Shown: positions 1 through 12,712 of the stretch, in pieces
Layout: the number at the start of each line of letters is the position of its first letter
How positions within the stretch are numbered: the first letter of the stretch is position 1
DNA from: Earliella scabrosa
Taxonomy: Eukaryota > Basidiomycota > Agaricomycetes > Polyporales > Polyporaceae
Assembly (NCBI GenBank): GCA_022605405.1
Contig: JABYQQ010000016.1
Coordinates: forward strand, 620,001 to 684,000
Reading direction: 5' to 3'
DNA length: 64,000 nucleotides
The notes under the pieces: generated by a model
Seen by the model: only the letters and a program-made list of their open reading frames with translations
Database searches by the model: none
Told to the model about the DNA's origin: nothing
Program-made: the position numbers and the translations under genes

Positions 1-1369
1 CGAGGAGTGAGGAGCTCCCGTTCATCTTAGGCAGATGGCCCAACAACGATCGGCTTGACATGCAACAACCAGCTCGCAGAGGGAGCATCTTGCGACTGGG
101 ATGAAATCATACGTACATCAGCATCTGTCACAGAGGAGAAACATGCCGGAGGGGGCTGCGAGCGGAAGGAGGCCGCAGATTTTGGCCGGTTTCGGGCATG
201 GATACGGTTTCGCACGAAGATCCTCCGACCCGGAGCAGTGTCTCTTGCTGAATCGAGCGCAGGAAGCCAGGCACCGTCCGGTGGCACATGTCTTGTCTGG
301 AAGACGATTGGAGAGGATGTGCACATCTGGAGAAAGCTTGAAATGATGACGAGCTGAGCCCTGGGCGACTGCGACCACGACCGCGACTGCGACGAAAAGA
401 GGATGGTGCCCGAGGACAAGCTCCGTAGCTTGAACCTTGATCCCACGAGCAACCGGGGGCTTAGCTCATCGCCATTCGTGTGGGCAGCGTGGAGGAGTGT
501 CCTCGTGAAAAGAAGAGAAGAGAGAGACGCAGAGAGCCTGCGAAGACTGACCTGACATATCGATGACGACGTCCTGATGGCTTCTGCGGACAGCGTAAGA
601 GCGTCTGTGCGTGCGCTGTGCTGGTCGCTGTCTGTCAACGTTGCAATCGCTCCGTAGAGCAAGGACGAATTCGTGAGCAGGCTGGCTGGATTGTGTGTCT
701 GGAGATGCACCACGCTCTTGCGGTCTGTCCGTGGTCCCTAGCAGCCGGTGATCTGATTCAGGCCGTGTCCGAGAGCGGTCGGATGCGGTGTAGGTTATCT
801 GGACTCACGTTGGGGTCATTGGGCTTGCAGGACTCGGGCTGGCCTCGGGCTGCCTGACACTGCTTGTCGGCAAAGAGAGTGAGGTGAGACGGGCGTCTGG
901 GCGTGTGTTTTCTGTCGGGAGATCAAGGACGTGATCAGCTGTGAGATCGAGGGGAGAGCGAGCACAGGCGAATCTCGATCAGCCTCCGGTCGGAGGGGAA
1001 ATATTAATAAAAGGTGGAAAAAGACGTGAATAAAAGTGGAGATGATGGTCACGAAGCGCGGGCGATCTGTGTTGTGTCGCGTGGGAGCAGGATTATGAAT
1101 TTCTCGGAGAGTTGCTGGTGGGGGAGAGGGGGAGAAGGACCCTTGGTGACGAGACCGCGATATGATCTCGTCCATCAAGCCGTCGCCTCCTTCTCCAGTG
1201 TCCCTCCTCCGGGCCCATCTCCCAATCCCCCAAATACACCTCCCAACTCAGCCACAATTCCCGGCTCTCCCTCACTGCCTTCCTCCGCCATATTTCTCCC
1301 AACCCCTCCTCCCGCCCCGTCCCTGTCCTGTTCCGCTCCTCTCCACCGCCATCCTCGCCCAATATTTAC
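1..1369. other. 5' flank of the transcription factor gene, no gene seen
   Basis: No supported gene. Open frames exist on both strands, the longest on the minus strand at 27-713, but their translations are Ser/Arg-rich with no recognisable domain and no splice pattern linking them. The last 200 bases (about 1170-1369) are strongly pyrimidine-rich on the plus strand, as is usual for leaders of fungal genes, so this part probably holds the promoter and 5' UTR of the zinc-cluster gene. Confidence 0.5.
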
Positions 1370-4300
1370 ATGGCTCTCCAGGCCCTCCCCTCGCCACCCA
1401 GCGGCGACAGCTCTCCATCTCCAGACCTCCCCTCCGACGCCCCATCTGCAGACGCGTCCCCCATCTCCAACACCGCCGCGCTCTACGTCCAGGCTTCGGA
1501 TGAAGGCGACTCTCCCAACAACAGAAGCACACGGAGCACCCCGACGCGTGCCATGTCCGATCTGACGCGCTCCTCCTCTGCCGGCAAGGGCGGCTGCTGG
1601 TACGCGTCTCTCCTCCTCTTCCTCCTCCGCCATGTCCAGGCCTGCTCACGTCGGCCCTCTACCTCTCCTCGCTGCCCGTTATCGCACCCAGGACGTGTCG
1701 CGTACGACGAAAGGTGAGCATCATACCGCAGTCCATCCTACGTGATAGATTGGCGTCGCATGTTTCCCCTTTTGGGCACCCATGCTCACCTGCGCCCCGC
1801 TCTCCCCCCTCGCGCCCCCCTGCAGAAATGCGACGAAGAACGCGAAGGCGACTCATGCAAGACGTGTCTACGCCTCCGCATAAAGTGCCTCGGCTGGGGT
1901 CCAAAGCGGCCAGACTGGATGCGGGTGCGTCTGCGTCTATCACATCGCTATGTCGCGCCACAGGGTGTGCTGATGATGTCCTCTCTTCCTCCACCCACCA
2001 CCCTCCTCCCTCACGCTTCGCCCCTCGCGGACGCTATTCGACCCTAATTTCGTAATTGCGGCTTCGCGACTTCGCAATATCCCCTTCCCCGTGCTCGCTC
2101 GGCCGTCGCCTTGCGTACTGTGATATCATGATCCTCCCGTCCCGGCTCCTGCCGCGCGTTTGGAAATACGCCCTCCGCAGGACAAGGAGAAGGTTGCCGC
2201 GTACAAGGCCAGCATTAAGGAGCAGCTCTCGCGCATGGGCCTTATCCGCGGCCAGCCCCGACAGCCCTGGCACTCCACCGGCCTTGCGACCTCTCAGCCC
2301 CCCACACCAGGCGTCGCCGGACCCGGCCCTCAGACCACGCTCCGCCGCAGCATGAGTGCACGAGAGACGTACCACCGCCGCGACTCGTACATGCACGGTG
2401 CGCCGTACCACGTTCCCGGAATGTCCGCCTCCATACCAGGTAAGCAGCCAACCTTGTTCCCCCTGCTCTATTGCGCCCGCACTCTGGCCACGGGCACAAC
2501 CTCGGTCATGTACAAGTTGGGTCGAGGGGGGCGTGGACGTCCTCGTGCCCGAAGCTCCCGCCGGATGCGCATATTGCGCTCGGGAGCAGCCGTAACCTTG
2601 CCGGCTATCGACATTGCTGACTGTCGTTCTCGCAGATGCCGACTGGGGCCATAACGTCTCCGGAGCGTCCTCCTCCCGCCATCCCATCTCCTCCATGTCG
2701 ACCCTCCTGCCCAACTCCTCCAGCTCTACCCTCAACGACTCCATGTACGGCTTCCCCTCACCTCCACTATCCATCACCGGGACGGAAGACATGTCGTATA
2801 CCAACTTCCTCCCGAACCAGGGCATCGCGATGTCCATGCCTCCGCCAGCCCCGGCTCCACCACCACCCGCCCCCAGCACGCCCGCCATCCGGCTGGAGGA
2901 ATACATCCAATATTACTTCAAACATGTCCGAGACTTGCAATATGTATTTGCCGGTGACTCGCTTACGAACATTCTCCTTCCTGTGAGTGTCTTGTGCAGT
3001 ACCGAAAGCGCCGCCGCAACGTCCACTCTGCGCTTCGTTTCGTCTTCCTCCTGCTTTGCGGATGAGTGTTCGTCTCACAGCGAACTACGATCACGACGCA
3101 CCTCCGCCCAAGCACGGCCCTCCATTCCATCTGCCACTTGTGGTTCATCCCATCAGGACACCGCGTTCAACATATCGGGATCACGCAATCCCGATGATTC
3201 CACGATGGACGCGCTTGCGTTTCTTCTTCACACTGTTGCACCCTTCACAATGTCTATTTTTCTATGTTTATCTTTGACCGTCATGGGGGCGGCGGCGGCG
3301 TCGTACTGCGGACCTGATCGCTGACCTCACAATTACCCCACAGATCGTGCAAGCCGAGCCGGACGGCGCCGTCGCACACTCGCTCTGCGCCCTCGCCGCG
3401 CTGCACCTCGCCCGCGCCCGGATGGCGCGGAGCACGCAGGCGATCCTCGAAGACCCCGACAGCGAGAACTCGCCCGCCCGGCAGTGCTACAACCGCGCGC
3501 TGTACCGCCTCGTGCACGCGCCGCAGACGAACGGGATGGGGAGATACTCGGATTCGGACGCGGTCGCCGCGCTCCAGCTGATCGCGTACTCGATGCTCAG
3601 CGGCGGCTCGACGGACTGGTCCCCGCCGTTCGAGATCGCGTGCGACTGGCTCGGGCAGACCGGGCTGTACAACGAGGAGAACCCGAAGCTGACGCTCCTC
3701 GGCATGACGTCCGCAGGCCGCTTCGCGGCAAAGGCGACGATGGTGCGTCCCTTCCCGGCCTGGCCTGTGCTTCTTACGCAGGGTCTGCCTGTTGTCATGG
3801 ACTGGTTGCTGATATCCATCGGTGTCTTTGCGTTTTGCCAGTATGTCGACATCTTTGCGAGCATCACGCTGATGCAGCCACCACGGTACCTCTCGCTCTA
3901 CAAGCGCCTCTTCGGCGGGGGCGCCGGCTTCTGGGCGAGCAACACGAGCCCGAACATGAGCGGGCAGCAGGCGGAGCTGCGCATGGACGCGCTCACGGGC
4001 TGCCCGGACGAGGCGCTGCTAGCCATCGCAGAGATCTCGGCACTGGCGCACTGGAAGGCGACCGAGCTCCAGACGGGGAGCCTGAGCGTGCGCGAGCTCA
4101 TCAGGCGTGGGGACGTCATCGAGAAGGAGCTGCGGGAGCGGGCGACAGGGAAGCGCGCAGACGACGACGACTTCCACGGCCAGGCGCCGCCCTCGATGGG
4201 CGGCATGGACATGGGCGGTGTCACGCCTGCGGGCTTGCCGATGGCGATGGGGGCGTCGTCGATGGGCATGTCGTCGCCGCAGCCCGGGATGTCGGGTGCG

Positions 4301-4815
4301 CCGCGGTCTAGGTCGCCAGTAGATACGAACAAGCATATTATTGGAGAGATGTTCCGCGAGGCCGCAGTGTTGTATCTGCACACCGTCCTCAGCGACTCGG
4401 CACCAGGTACGGAGCACTCACCGTTTCTCCCGAACCGCACTGTAGCTGACTCCCTCTCCTCCCTCCCCCCCTTGCCCCTCTCTCTCTAGGTGTCCCCGAG
4501 ATCGTCAACAGCGTTGACCAGATGCTCAAGCGGCTCAACGAGCTCACGCCCTCGCATTACGACCGCACGCTCGTCTTCCCGCTCTTCCTCACCGGCTGCA
4601 TGACCGACACGCAGATGATCCGCGAGGTGATCAAGCACCGGTTCTTCATGCAGGACGCGACGATGGGCAACATCCTCCTCGCCCAGACCGTCATGGAGGA
4701 GGTGTGGGCCCGCCGGGCAGCCATCGTCCGTGCGACGCCGATAGGCGAGCACCCCGTACTGGGCGACTGGCGGCAGTGTCTCCGCATGCAGTGGGCGAGC
4801 CTCCTCCTCGTATAA
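1370..4815 (+). CDS. Zn2Cys6 zinc-cluster transcription factor with Fungal_trans_2-like domain
   Basis: Nuclear DNA-binding regulator. Eight exons close perfectly in frame: 1370-1599, 1692-1713, 1826-1924, 2181-2439, 2636-2982, 3344-3742, 3842-4406 and 4490-4815, giving 748 residues. A Ser/Pro/Ala-rich leader of about 75 residues precedes the binuclear cluster, which reads C-x2-C-x6-C-x8-C-x2-C-x6-C only after splicing: GGCW from exon 1, TCRVRRK from the 22-base exon 2, then KCDEEREGDSCKTC from exon 3. A basic linker follows (DKEKVAAYKASIKEQL), then a low-complexity region and a helical C-terminal regulatory domain (for example LCALAALHLARARMAR and IGEMFREAAVLYLHTV) of the Fungal_trans_2 type. 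A Met/Gly-rich insert lies at roughly residues 540-570. The start at 1370 is the first ATG of the only frame joining the cluster; an additional upstream exon cannot be excluded. The target genes are unknown. Confidence 0.9.
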
Positions 4816-7800
4816 GTCTCCCCCGATCACCTCTATCCGTGTCTCCACCCTCTCCTCCCCTCCTCTGTATCTCTTTATCACCCACCCACCTTGCGTCGCT
4901 CCTCCCCGCTTGCATCCAGTGTCGAACTGGGCTGGTGGAGGGGTGGCGGTGTATATTTCATCGACGTTATGTTCCTCACCCCCACGAGAACCTCGTCACG
5001 AGCACGGACTTACCTGTATGGATCGACTATAATCTCCTCTCTCTCCCGCTCTCCTCTCCTCCTCCGTTCTCTCTCTGTCTTCTCTTTTCCCTTCCCTCCT
5101 CCCTCTCCCTCCCCGTAAATGCGCAGGATACCCCGACGGGTAGAGGCCCCGTCCTAAGCGGAGGTCCACATGTGCCCTATGATCGTCGTCTGCCTATGTA
5201 GTTAGTAATCTGATTAGCATCCCCGTGTGTCCCTATGTCGAGTATCGTATAAATTAGGAATAAAACGTGCCTTTGTATCCTTGTGCAGGATGGATATTGC
5301 AAGTCTTGTGCGCTCCCATGTTTGCAAGACGCCCGAGGCCGGCGGCTCGGAACAAGTGTCAAAGTGCGACGGAGGGAAGCTGCAGAAGATCGATTGTCAC
5401 ACGGAGAGAGTGCGGGGGCCACGCGTCGCCTCGCTCACCTCTGCAATGGCTCGTTATATGCGTGCAGTTTGAAGCAGGAGCTGCGAACAGGGCGCGCGGG
5501 CGCGCGGCGTCGGAGGCAAATATTGGGCGGCTGGGGAGTGCGCGGATCAAAGATTGACTATGAAGAGGGCGGCTGATGGCGCGGGTGGCGCGGGGCGGTC
5601 CGGCGCTGGGTTGCATGTACACAGATGGACGAGGGCGGGAAGATGTGCAGAGGCACAGGAGGATGCGGATTGTTTGTGCGAGGAGAGACTAGAAGCTGCA
5701 AAGAACTCGCCGATGTCGCCTTGCGGGCTTGTGTGGGACGGAGAGATCAGCGGGAGAGATTGCGGCGCAGTTAGTGGTGGACCAAGATGATGAGGGATCC
5801 TGGGGCGTACGCCGCGGTCTTCGCGGCGGGGAGAGCTGCTGGCGTGGCTGGAGAGAGCGCATTTGAGGCGATGGTGGCCGTTGGTGAACAAGAGCGAGAA
5901 ATGGGAGGCAGAGAGGAGCGCGGGCGAGGTGGGGAAGCAAAGGAGGTGTGTGGAGGTGGGTATACAGACGGGCGTATTTACCGATGGCTCGGGGAAGGGG
6001 CAGCCAATCGGCGGACGGCGCTCGCCCGGCTATCGGTGATAGACTTGGGATTGCCGTTAGCCGTGCGCGGCGAAGCCAGTCCGGTCGTCCGCTGTGGCCC
6101 GCCGCCACCCGCCGCCGTGCCCGCCGCGGCCGCCATCGTCGCGCGCAGAGAGGAGGAGGAGAAGGAAGAGACGATGGGCGAGCGGAGCGTGTCCGGATAC
6201 TTATGAGACTGGGGCCGCGCTCAAGGGGCGTGATGTGCTTAGCCTCGCCGCCCTGGTTGTGCGCGCTGCCCGCCCATCTGCCTAATTCCGTACATCCACT
6301 TCTCCTCCGACCTTCGTCTCTCGCTCGGTCTCTGCGCCCAGGGGACAGCATCCCGTATCCGATTCAATGTCGTCGACTCTTGCCTCGCTGCGCTGCTGTC
6401 TCCCCTCCGGCCTCTCTTTTCTGCCTACCGGACTGAATACCCGTCGATGGATCGCCTCGCGGTATGTCCTTGATCCCGACTGCTCGCGAGCCACAACTCA
6501 GGCCGTGGCTCAGGCGACAATGCATGCACGCCGTCGCACTGGCGGTTCTCAGAACTTTGTCCACAAGCTTCTGTCAGCGCCCGTACCCGCAGGAGACCGC
6601 CCGCAACCCGCGTTCCCGTCAACACGCTCCAAGTCAAGAGCTTCGCCTTGTACTCTCCTCCGTCTTCACCTCGACGCCTCGCGCGCGATTCCCTGCATTG
6701 TCGCTATCGGGCACATCTCACCGCTCGTGCTGCACGTTCCCATTCATATCCACCGCCAGCCAGCACTGAGCAACTCCCAGAGTACCCGGTTTTCTGCCGG
6801 TGTCCGAGAGCGAGGCAAGCTTCGGGCGCGCACCAGCGCTCGCCGTGATCGTTACCGCCCATCACGGTGAGCGCGCGCCACCGGTGTGCTCACTTCGCGA
6901 AACGGTCTACGAGCGGTTCTCAAAAGGACGACTGGTGGTCTTGGTGGGTTCGAGAACGCATCCTTGCAGCCCTCCGCTCACACGTTCTGCTCAGGCTGCG
7001 ACTCACGCGCGACTTTACACGTCCGCCTGCTTCGACGGGCGCAACACTGGACGTCTCCTGTGATGACATCTGAAGCTTGAAGCTGCAGCGCTGGATGCTT
7101 GTCTCGAAGACCCGACGCCGACCGAGGCTTGGGCCGCTACACCTCCTACGCTTGGTCCGTCTCACTGGTCCTTCCCTGACCTCACTCAAAGTCTCAGAGT
7201 CTTAGACACGCCCTCGGATCTGTTCTACCGACGGCTGATATTCCCCACCAGGCAAATGTCCCGCGCACGTCGGCTTAGCCGCCAGGACAGAAACGGATAC
7301 TTACGTTCTACGCTTCTAGGACGCCCGTAGCCAGCTTCTCTCTGGCCAGCTTCTCCGACCGGAGCATACAAGCACAGCAGGTCCGAGGTCGTCTATGCTG
7401 GAGCAACACCACATCCATCGGAATCAGCCCACTGCGGCTTCGCGCACGGACCTCAGTTGACGCTCCCAGCGTGTTCCCCTCGTGGACCATCGTCGGACAA
7501 GGACTCGTGACCAACCGTGGCCTGGGCAACTGCGTGACCGTCGTCAGCGAGCTCGAGCGCGACGAACAGCGACCGACTCTCACAGCGGGTTCACGCCTGC
7601 CACGCCGGACAAGACGAAGCTACCGAGACCGGCCCGTAACAGCGAGGCGACATCATTCATGGGACGACTGTGGACTGCGCGCCGTCAGTCGTGCCTGCTG
7701 GTATCACCGCACTGCACCCGTCTGGGACCGCTCAGTGCGGACACCTGCAGAGTGTGAGTAAATCGTGACGTTCTCGTTGTTCTTGTGTTGATGATGGACT

Positions 7801-10610
7801 AGGCACTGAAGTAAGGTTCACATTTGTGCAGCGGCGACATGTCAGCAATGGAGCGGCTTCTGGCGATAATATGAGCTCGGATCTTGGGCAACGAAGAACA
7901 TGAGCGCAGAAACATACATACGAATTCGCCCGTGACAATCTGGGGTGCGGATGAATAGGTCCGGTATTTACGCAGCACGCGCGAAGGCAAGACCGCGAAA
8001 ACACACTTGGAGGTGGACATAAACAGTACATGACGTCTGCGGCTTCCCCCCATGGCGAGTCGGCGACAGAACCTACGGCTACAAGCCAAGCCGCAGGGCA
8101 GTGCTCACAATAATGCACTCGCAGTCTCGCACACGAACATGAACACAACATTACTTCCGTGGCCGTCTCTCCGCCCTTCGTCCCCCAGGGCACCATCGTC
8201 GAAGTCTATCAGCCCCGTCGCAGCCGTCCGTCTATCGCCCCCACCAGCCTCAGGGCTCGCGCCTCGCGCCTCAGGCCTCATGTGCTAGCTCTGGACGGCC
8301 CGTCCGTACCTTGTCCATGACAGCTTCCCATCCTCTTGGACGTACCTGGCCCCTGAATGCGAACTCTCTCCTTCTCTCCCTCCCTCCCTCAACCGTCAAC
8401 GCGGGCGAAGAGATATAAACTGGTACAAACGTTCATCCGAATGCTGGGACGTCCGACAAAACATGCGGGCCTCGTGCGGCGTGCGGTATGCGCTAGGCCA
8501 CAACGGGCGACCTCGCCCTGTCCCCTTCCCCTTCCCCTCCCGCTACTTCGTCCACGTCCACGCCCCCGTTGCGAAACCTTACCGACCCGAGGCGGGGCCA
8601 AACCGGACGTTTCTGGAGTCCCACAAGCACGCACACACACAGATGCACGCATTTGACCTTTCGGTCGTCCAGTCACCCCAGCCACCGCGACGACCACCAC
8701 CACCCTGTCTCCCCGACGTCCTACCGCGTGTCAGTACCTTCCATGTCTGTGGCGCGATTCATGGGTCTGGTCGAGGGGCAGCACGGGCCGCATCGATGTC
8801 GACGTGTTGCTGAATCGAGACGCGGTCTGGGGCTTGCGCGTACTGGTACCGACAGTCGAGTCTACAGCACTTCCCGAGCCTGAGCTTGTATTCGGCGCTT
8901 CTTGGGTACGGGATTGTGCCTTGTTCGAAAGCGATCGTAGGAGGCCGCTACTTGTTCTGCACGCCGGTCTATCCGTCTCAAAAAGTCAGGCCGGTCAGGA
9001 ACCAACCTATCCCGTCAGGCCTGCAGTCGGGACGCATATGTAGGTTCCTAACAAGCTTCAAGTACAGTCTCGGCTTCCCCTCGCAGGTGGGAAGGGACGG
9101 GTACCTCCCGCGATCCCTGTGCATCTGGGATGGAGGCCCTGATTCGTGATGCTTACCGCCTACATAAGTAGACGTGCATTCGCATTGTACATTTCCACAG
9201 TCCCTGTCGTGTTGCCTTGCTGTGGTCGAATCATGCTCGGGGATCAAATCATGTTCCTCGGTCGTGTTGCGTCTGTCCTGTGCGTTTGGAACATCAACGC
9301 TGCCGCGGTACGTGCAGTCATTCATGTATCGTTGGGTGTGGTCAGACGCGTACGTGTGGACTGTGGAGGCGGACGAGATGCGGTACAGTACTGTGTCTAA
9401 ATCCATAGTCACTAATTCAAGACAGTGGATCAAAGGTGCCGCTGGGGATGATACGATTGGTTTTGCGTCATGATGCTCTCCCGCTGTTGACGTGCCTGTC
9501 CGAAGCTCGACCGTGGGGGAGAAGTGAACGGGCATACATATGTATCAGATGAACTCGCACAATGTGTTCCTGTGCAGATGTCAGCGTGATAATCTGGTGA
9601 GGAGAAGCTCAACGATGTTGATTGTGGAATGTTGGAGAGGTTCAGCGAGATTAAAGCCCTCCCCGCCGCCTCCCCGAGTCGAAGCTCCTTCATCTGATAT
9701 TCGAGATGAAGAGAGATCCCACAGAAGCGTGAAGGAACGTTCGACCGGATCTGTATCCGGCCGGACTTTCGTTGCATTCATGAGCGAGCGAGCTACGAGT
9801 ACCGCACACGGCGGCGCCCATACGTAAATCGACCACATGAGGTACATATAGTCTGTGGGGTAGACGGGGAAACCGAATGAAAGAGTCTGGACGACTCATG
9901 GGAGAGGAATCGCTAGTAATGTGTGGACGTGGTACGTGATCTGAGCGAGAGAGAGCGAGGAGAGGGAGTTAGATCCGGGACGAGACAATGATGTGATGTG
10001 ACGAGAGGGATGGGATGGAGATGCGCCTATGGTACAGTGAGGCTGGGATAGCCTTGGGGAAGGAGAGATGGAAGAGAGGAAGGAAACGGATGGAGGATGC
10101 GGTACATGTACATGGAGATCCGATGGCCGAGTGCGATGCTACCTACAAGTGTTGTGGTCCGTCCGTGAAAATCCCAGTGATAGATAACCAAGAGAAGAAG
10201 AGCGCGGGTGAAAGACGAAATGGACAACGGAGATCGAGGAAGGGGGTGATGTAGATGACAGATGCAGAATTTGACAGACCGATGCAATGAGGGATATCCA
10301 GATGAAGATGCAGCCAGCCATAGAAAGAAACGATGAGTATGGCACATACGCATACGCATAAACGAGTGTCGGAACCTTGACGTAGAGCATAGCACGAGAA
10401 ATTCGGGTTGTACTCCCCAATCCCACGGGGAAAAGGAGGGAACATAACGGCCTTCGCCCGAATCGAATCGTTCTTCTGGACCCTCGCGAATGCGCCCTGC
10501 GCAGAAGCCAGGACCCCACCGTTCCGCTCGCTTCGCAAGCGAGGGCACGATGCAGGGCTGAGGACCCCGCGCATGGGGGCAAGGGCGAGGTCTGGGGTGA
10601 CAAGATGACG
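4816..10610. other. 5.8 kb stretch with no convincing gene
   Basis: Between the zinc-cluster gene and the DnaJ gene I find no chain of exons, no domain and no RNA gene. It begins with the 3' UTR and a CT-rich tract. The parts at 6.3-7.8 kb and 8.3-8.9 kb are open in several plus-strand frames at once, which reflects composition rather than coding. A minus-strand frame of 185 codons at 8978-9535 has no recognisable content. No inverted repeats, target-site duplications or reverse transcriptase/transposase motifs were noticed. It could hold long UTRs, a long non-coding RNA or a very decayed element. Confidence 0.45.
5036..5118 (+). repeat. Polypyrimidine (CT-rich) tract
   Basis: About 80 bases consisting almost only of C and T on the plus strand, with runs such as CTCTCTCCCGCTCTCC and CCCTTCCCTCCTCCC. 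It lies about 220 bases beyond the stop of the zinc-cluster gene. Such tracts are common in fungal promoters and introns; no function can be assigned here. Confidence 0.7.
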
Positions 10611-12712
10611 TTACACCTGGAAGCGAAGGTGCATCGCGTCCTTGAGGGTCTGCCAGCGTGACCGCTGCAATTTGTCGGACTCGGGGAAGACGAACTCCCA
10701 TCTGTAGCGCGCGCGTGTCAGTCTACCGCTCGGACGCTCGGAACGAAAGGCGAGGAGAAGAGGGAAGAAGGGGATTCAGTCGTGCACTCTCTCCTTGGAA
10801 TGCGGTGCGCTAGCGAGGAGACGCAGCGCGAAGTGTGACCAAAAGGCTCGAGCTCGGAGGTGCGAGCATTCACTAGAAGTAGAGTCTGAAGCAGCGGCGT
10901 CGGCCAGGCTGCGAGAGAAGCGACCCTCGAGCGAAGAAGCAGAGAAGAGCACCTCCGGGGCCCAGAAGAGGGCAGAAAGACAGTCTGACAGACAACACGA
11001 CCAACACGAGCCAACCGACACTCACCGAATGACCAGGTCGCCCTTGCCGACGACCGCCCCATTCTTGCGAATAGGCATCCCCGCGCCGAATATCCGCGTC
11101 CCGTCAGCTGCCTCAACGAGCGTCCGCGGGATCGGGAGCGTGTACTCTTCCCCGTCCATCCCCATCACATACACCTCGTCATCCGCCTCCTCCCGCCCAT
11201 GTCCGTGCCCATGCCCGTGGTGCCGCCAGCGCCCAAACCCGAACTTGTACCTCCCGCTCCCGCTCTCACAGAGCGTGCTATCGTCGTCCCCGTCAATGTC
11301 GCACGGGGGGTATGGGCGCGAGTGCGCGTCCGCCCAGGGAACGCGCACGGGCAAGATGAGGTCGTCGCCGGCGCGCGTGAAGCGCGGGTGGGGCGCGTCC
11401 TCGACGACGAACACGATGTCCTGGAACGAGCCGTCCGTGCGCTGGTTTCCCACACCGGGGACGCGGATGCGCGTGCCCGTGCGCCAGCCGGGCGCGACGT
11501 TGATGTCGATCTGCACCGTTTGCGTCGGGGAGGAGGATTTGTGTGAAGGGCAGAGCGTGCGCGTGATGCGGTACCGGTGCGTCGCGCCGTAGTAGAGGTC
11601 CTCTAGTGTGAGGTGAAGGGGGAAGATCCAATCCTTTGATGAGGCTGAGAGCGACTTTGGCGAGCGGAGCGGCTTGAGGGGCGTCCCGAGGTCGATGAAC
11701 TCGTAGTCGTCTTCTCCGAGCTTCTTGCCCTTCGCGCGGTCGCGGTGTGAATGCCGGTGCTTGTGTTCGTGAAGGGACCTGTGTAGAGCGCGAGATGAGA
11801 TCGCGGGGTCATCATGTGAGCACGATCGCGCAGTCAAGCTTGTGGGTAAGTCTCGCAGAGATACGCACCCTGCCTCAGATGACGTGTCGGAATCGGTATC
11901 GCTGTGAAGATTAGATGTCTTGAATGGTCGCGGCGACTTGTGCGCAGCAGAAGCCGTGCTGGACGGTTTGGAATGGTGGTGCGAACGCTCCGTCCTGGGA
12001 GACGAATGTGACGAGTCGCGGTCACCAGATCGCCGGGATTTGGCAGAATCAGATCGCGCGTCGTGCTTGTCCGTGTCCCGGTGCTTCGCGCTGTGGTTAT
12101 CGCCATGCTTTGGTTTCGCGGATGATTGTGAGGGAGTAGACTTCTCAGAGCGTGGCTCTGACGTGGGTTTCGCGGGAGTGGGATCGGTCTTCTTCGCGGA
12201 CTCGGAAGGGATCTCCGTTGTGTCCGACGCTTGCGCAGTGGAATCCGTTGCACATGATGCGCGCGTTGACGACGCGCTCGGTGTCGAACTAGCCGACGAC
12301 GACGACGTGCTGGGAGTAGAACTCGCCCAGAATGGCCGATGCGATGATGAGCCGTCTTCCTCCTTGCGTGGCTTTCTGCGCTTGTTGCGCTTTTTACATT
12401 CTTCTACAAGTGCTTTGTAGGCTTCGTTGACCTGCTCGCACGCGTCCGTCGACTCAGGCGGCCGTTCGCTGGCAGGAAGACAACCACGCACCTCAATAAA
12501 CTTCTCCTTTGCCTCCTCTGGATCTGCGTTATGGCGATCCGGATGCCACCGAAGAGCCTGGAGACAATGTAAGCTGGGATCGAGCGGGACTCATGGCAAA
12601 AAGGACTCACAAGTTTCTTATAGGACACCCTGATGGCGTCCTCATTGAGATCTTCAGGATTGAGACCTAGCGTCTCAAGGTGCTTGTTCACGTCTGTCGC
12701 GGGTGCAGGCAT
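10611..12712 (-). CDS. DnaJ (Hsp40) co-chaperone, class II type
   Basis: Stimulates Hsp70 ATP hydrolysis and hands over substrates, probably in the cytosol or nucleus since no targeting signal is seen. Five exons join in frame (12611-12712, 12492-12557, 11869-12431, 11026-11778, 10611-10701), giving 524 residues. The J-domain is at the N-terminus (LGLNPEDLNEDAIRVSYKKL then ALRWHPDRHN, carrying the invariant HPD). A long Ser/Thr/Lys/Asp-rich disordered linker occupies residues of about 75-245. The C-terminal substrate-binding fold begins at DWIFPLHLTLEDLYYGATHR and contains the usual IDINVAPGWRTGTRIRVPG strand. No zinc-finger (CxxCxGxG) repeats are present, so it is not a DnaJ type I. Oddities are the Ser-rich linker replacing the G/F region and a His-Gly stretch (HHGHGHGHG) inside the second beta domain. 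The last exon ends in LKDAMHLRFQV. Confidence 0.88.

Noticed and set aside
27..713. 228-codon minus-strand open frame at the left edge
   Set aside because: Ser/Arg/Leu-rich translation without a domain; overlapping frames on the other strand are equally open, and no splice chain extends it.
6367..6870. Plus-strand stretch open in several frames (also 14416-15007)
   Set aside because: Simultaneous openness of several frames points to base composition rather than coding, and the translations share nothing with known families.
8978..9535. 185-codon minus-strand open frame
   Set aside because: No recognisable motif, no signal peptide, no exon neighbours; probably chance in a GC-rich region.
10027..10701. 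224-codon minus-strand open frame overlapping the last DnaJ exon
   Set aside because: It is in another frame from the DnaJ exon at 10611-10701, which completes the DnaJ protein; the rest is low-information sequence.
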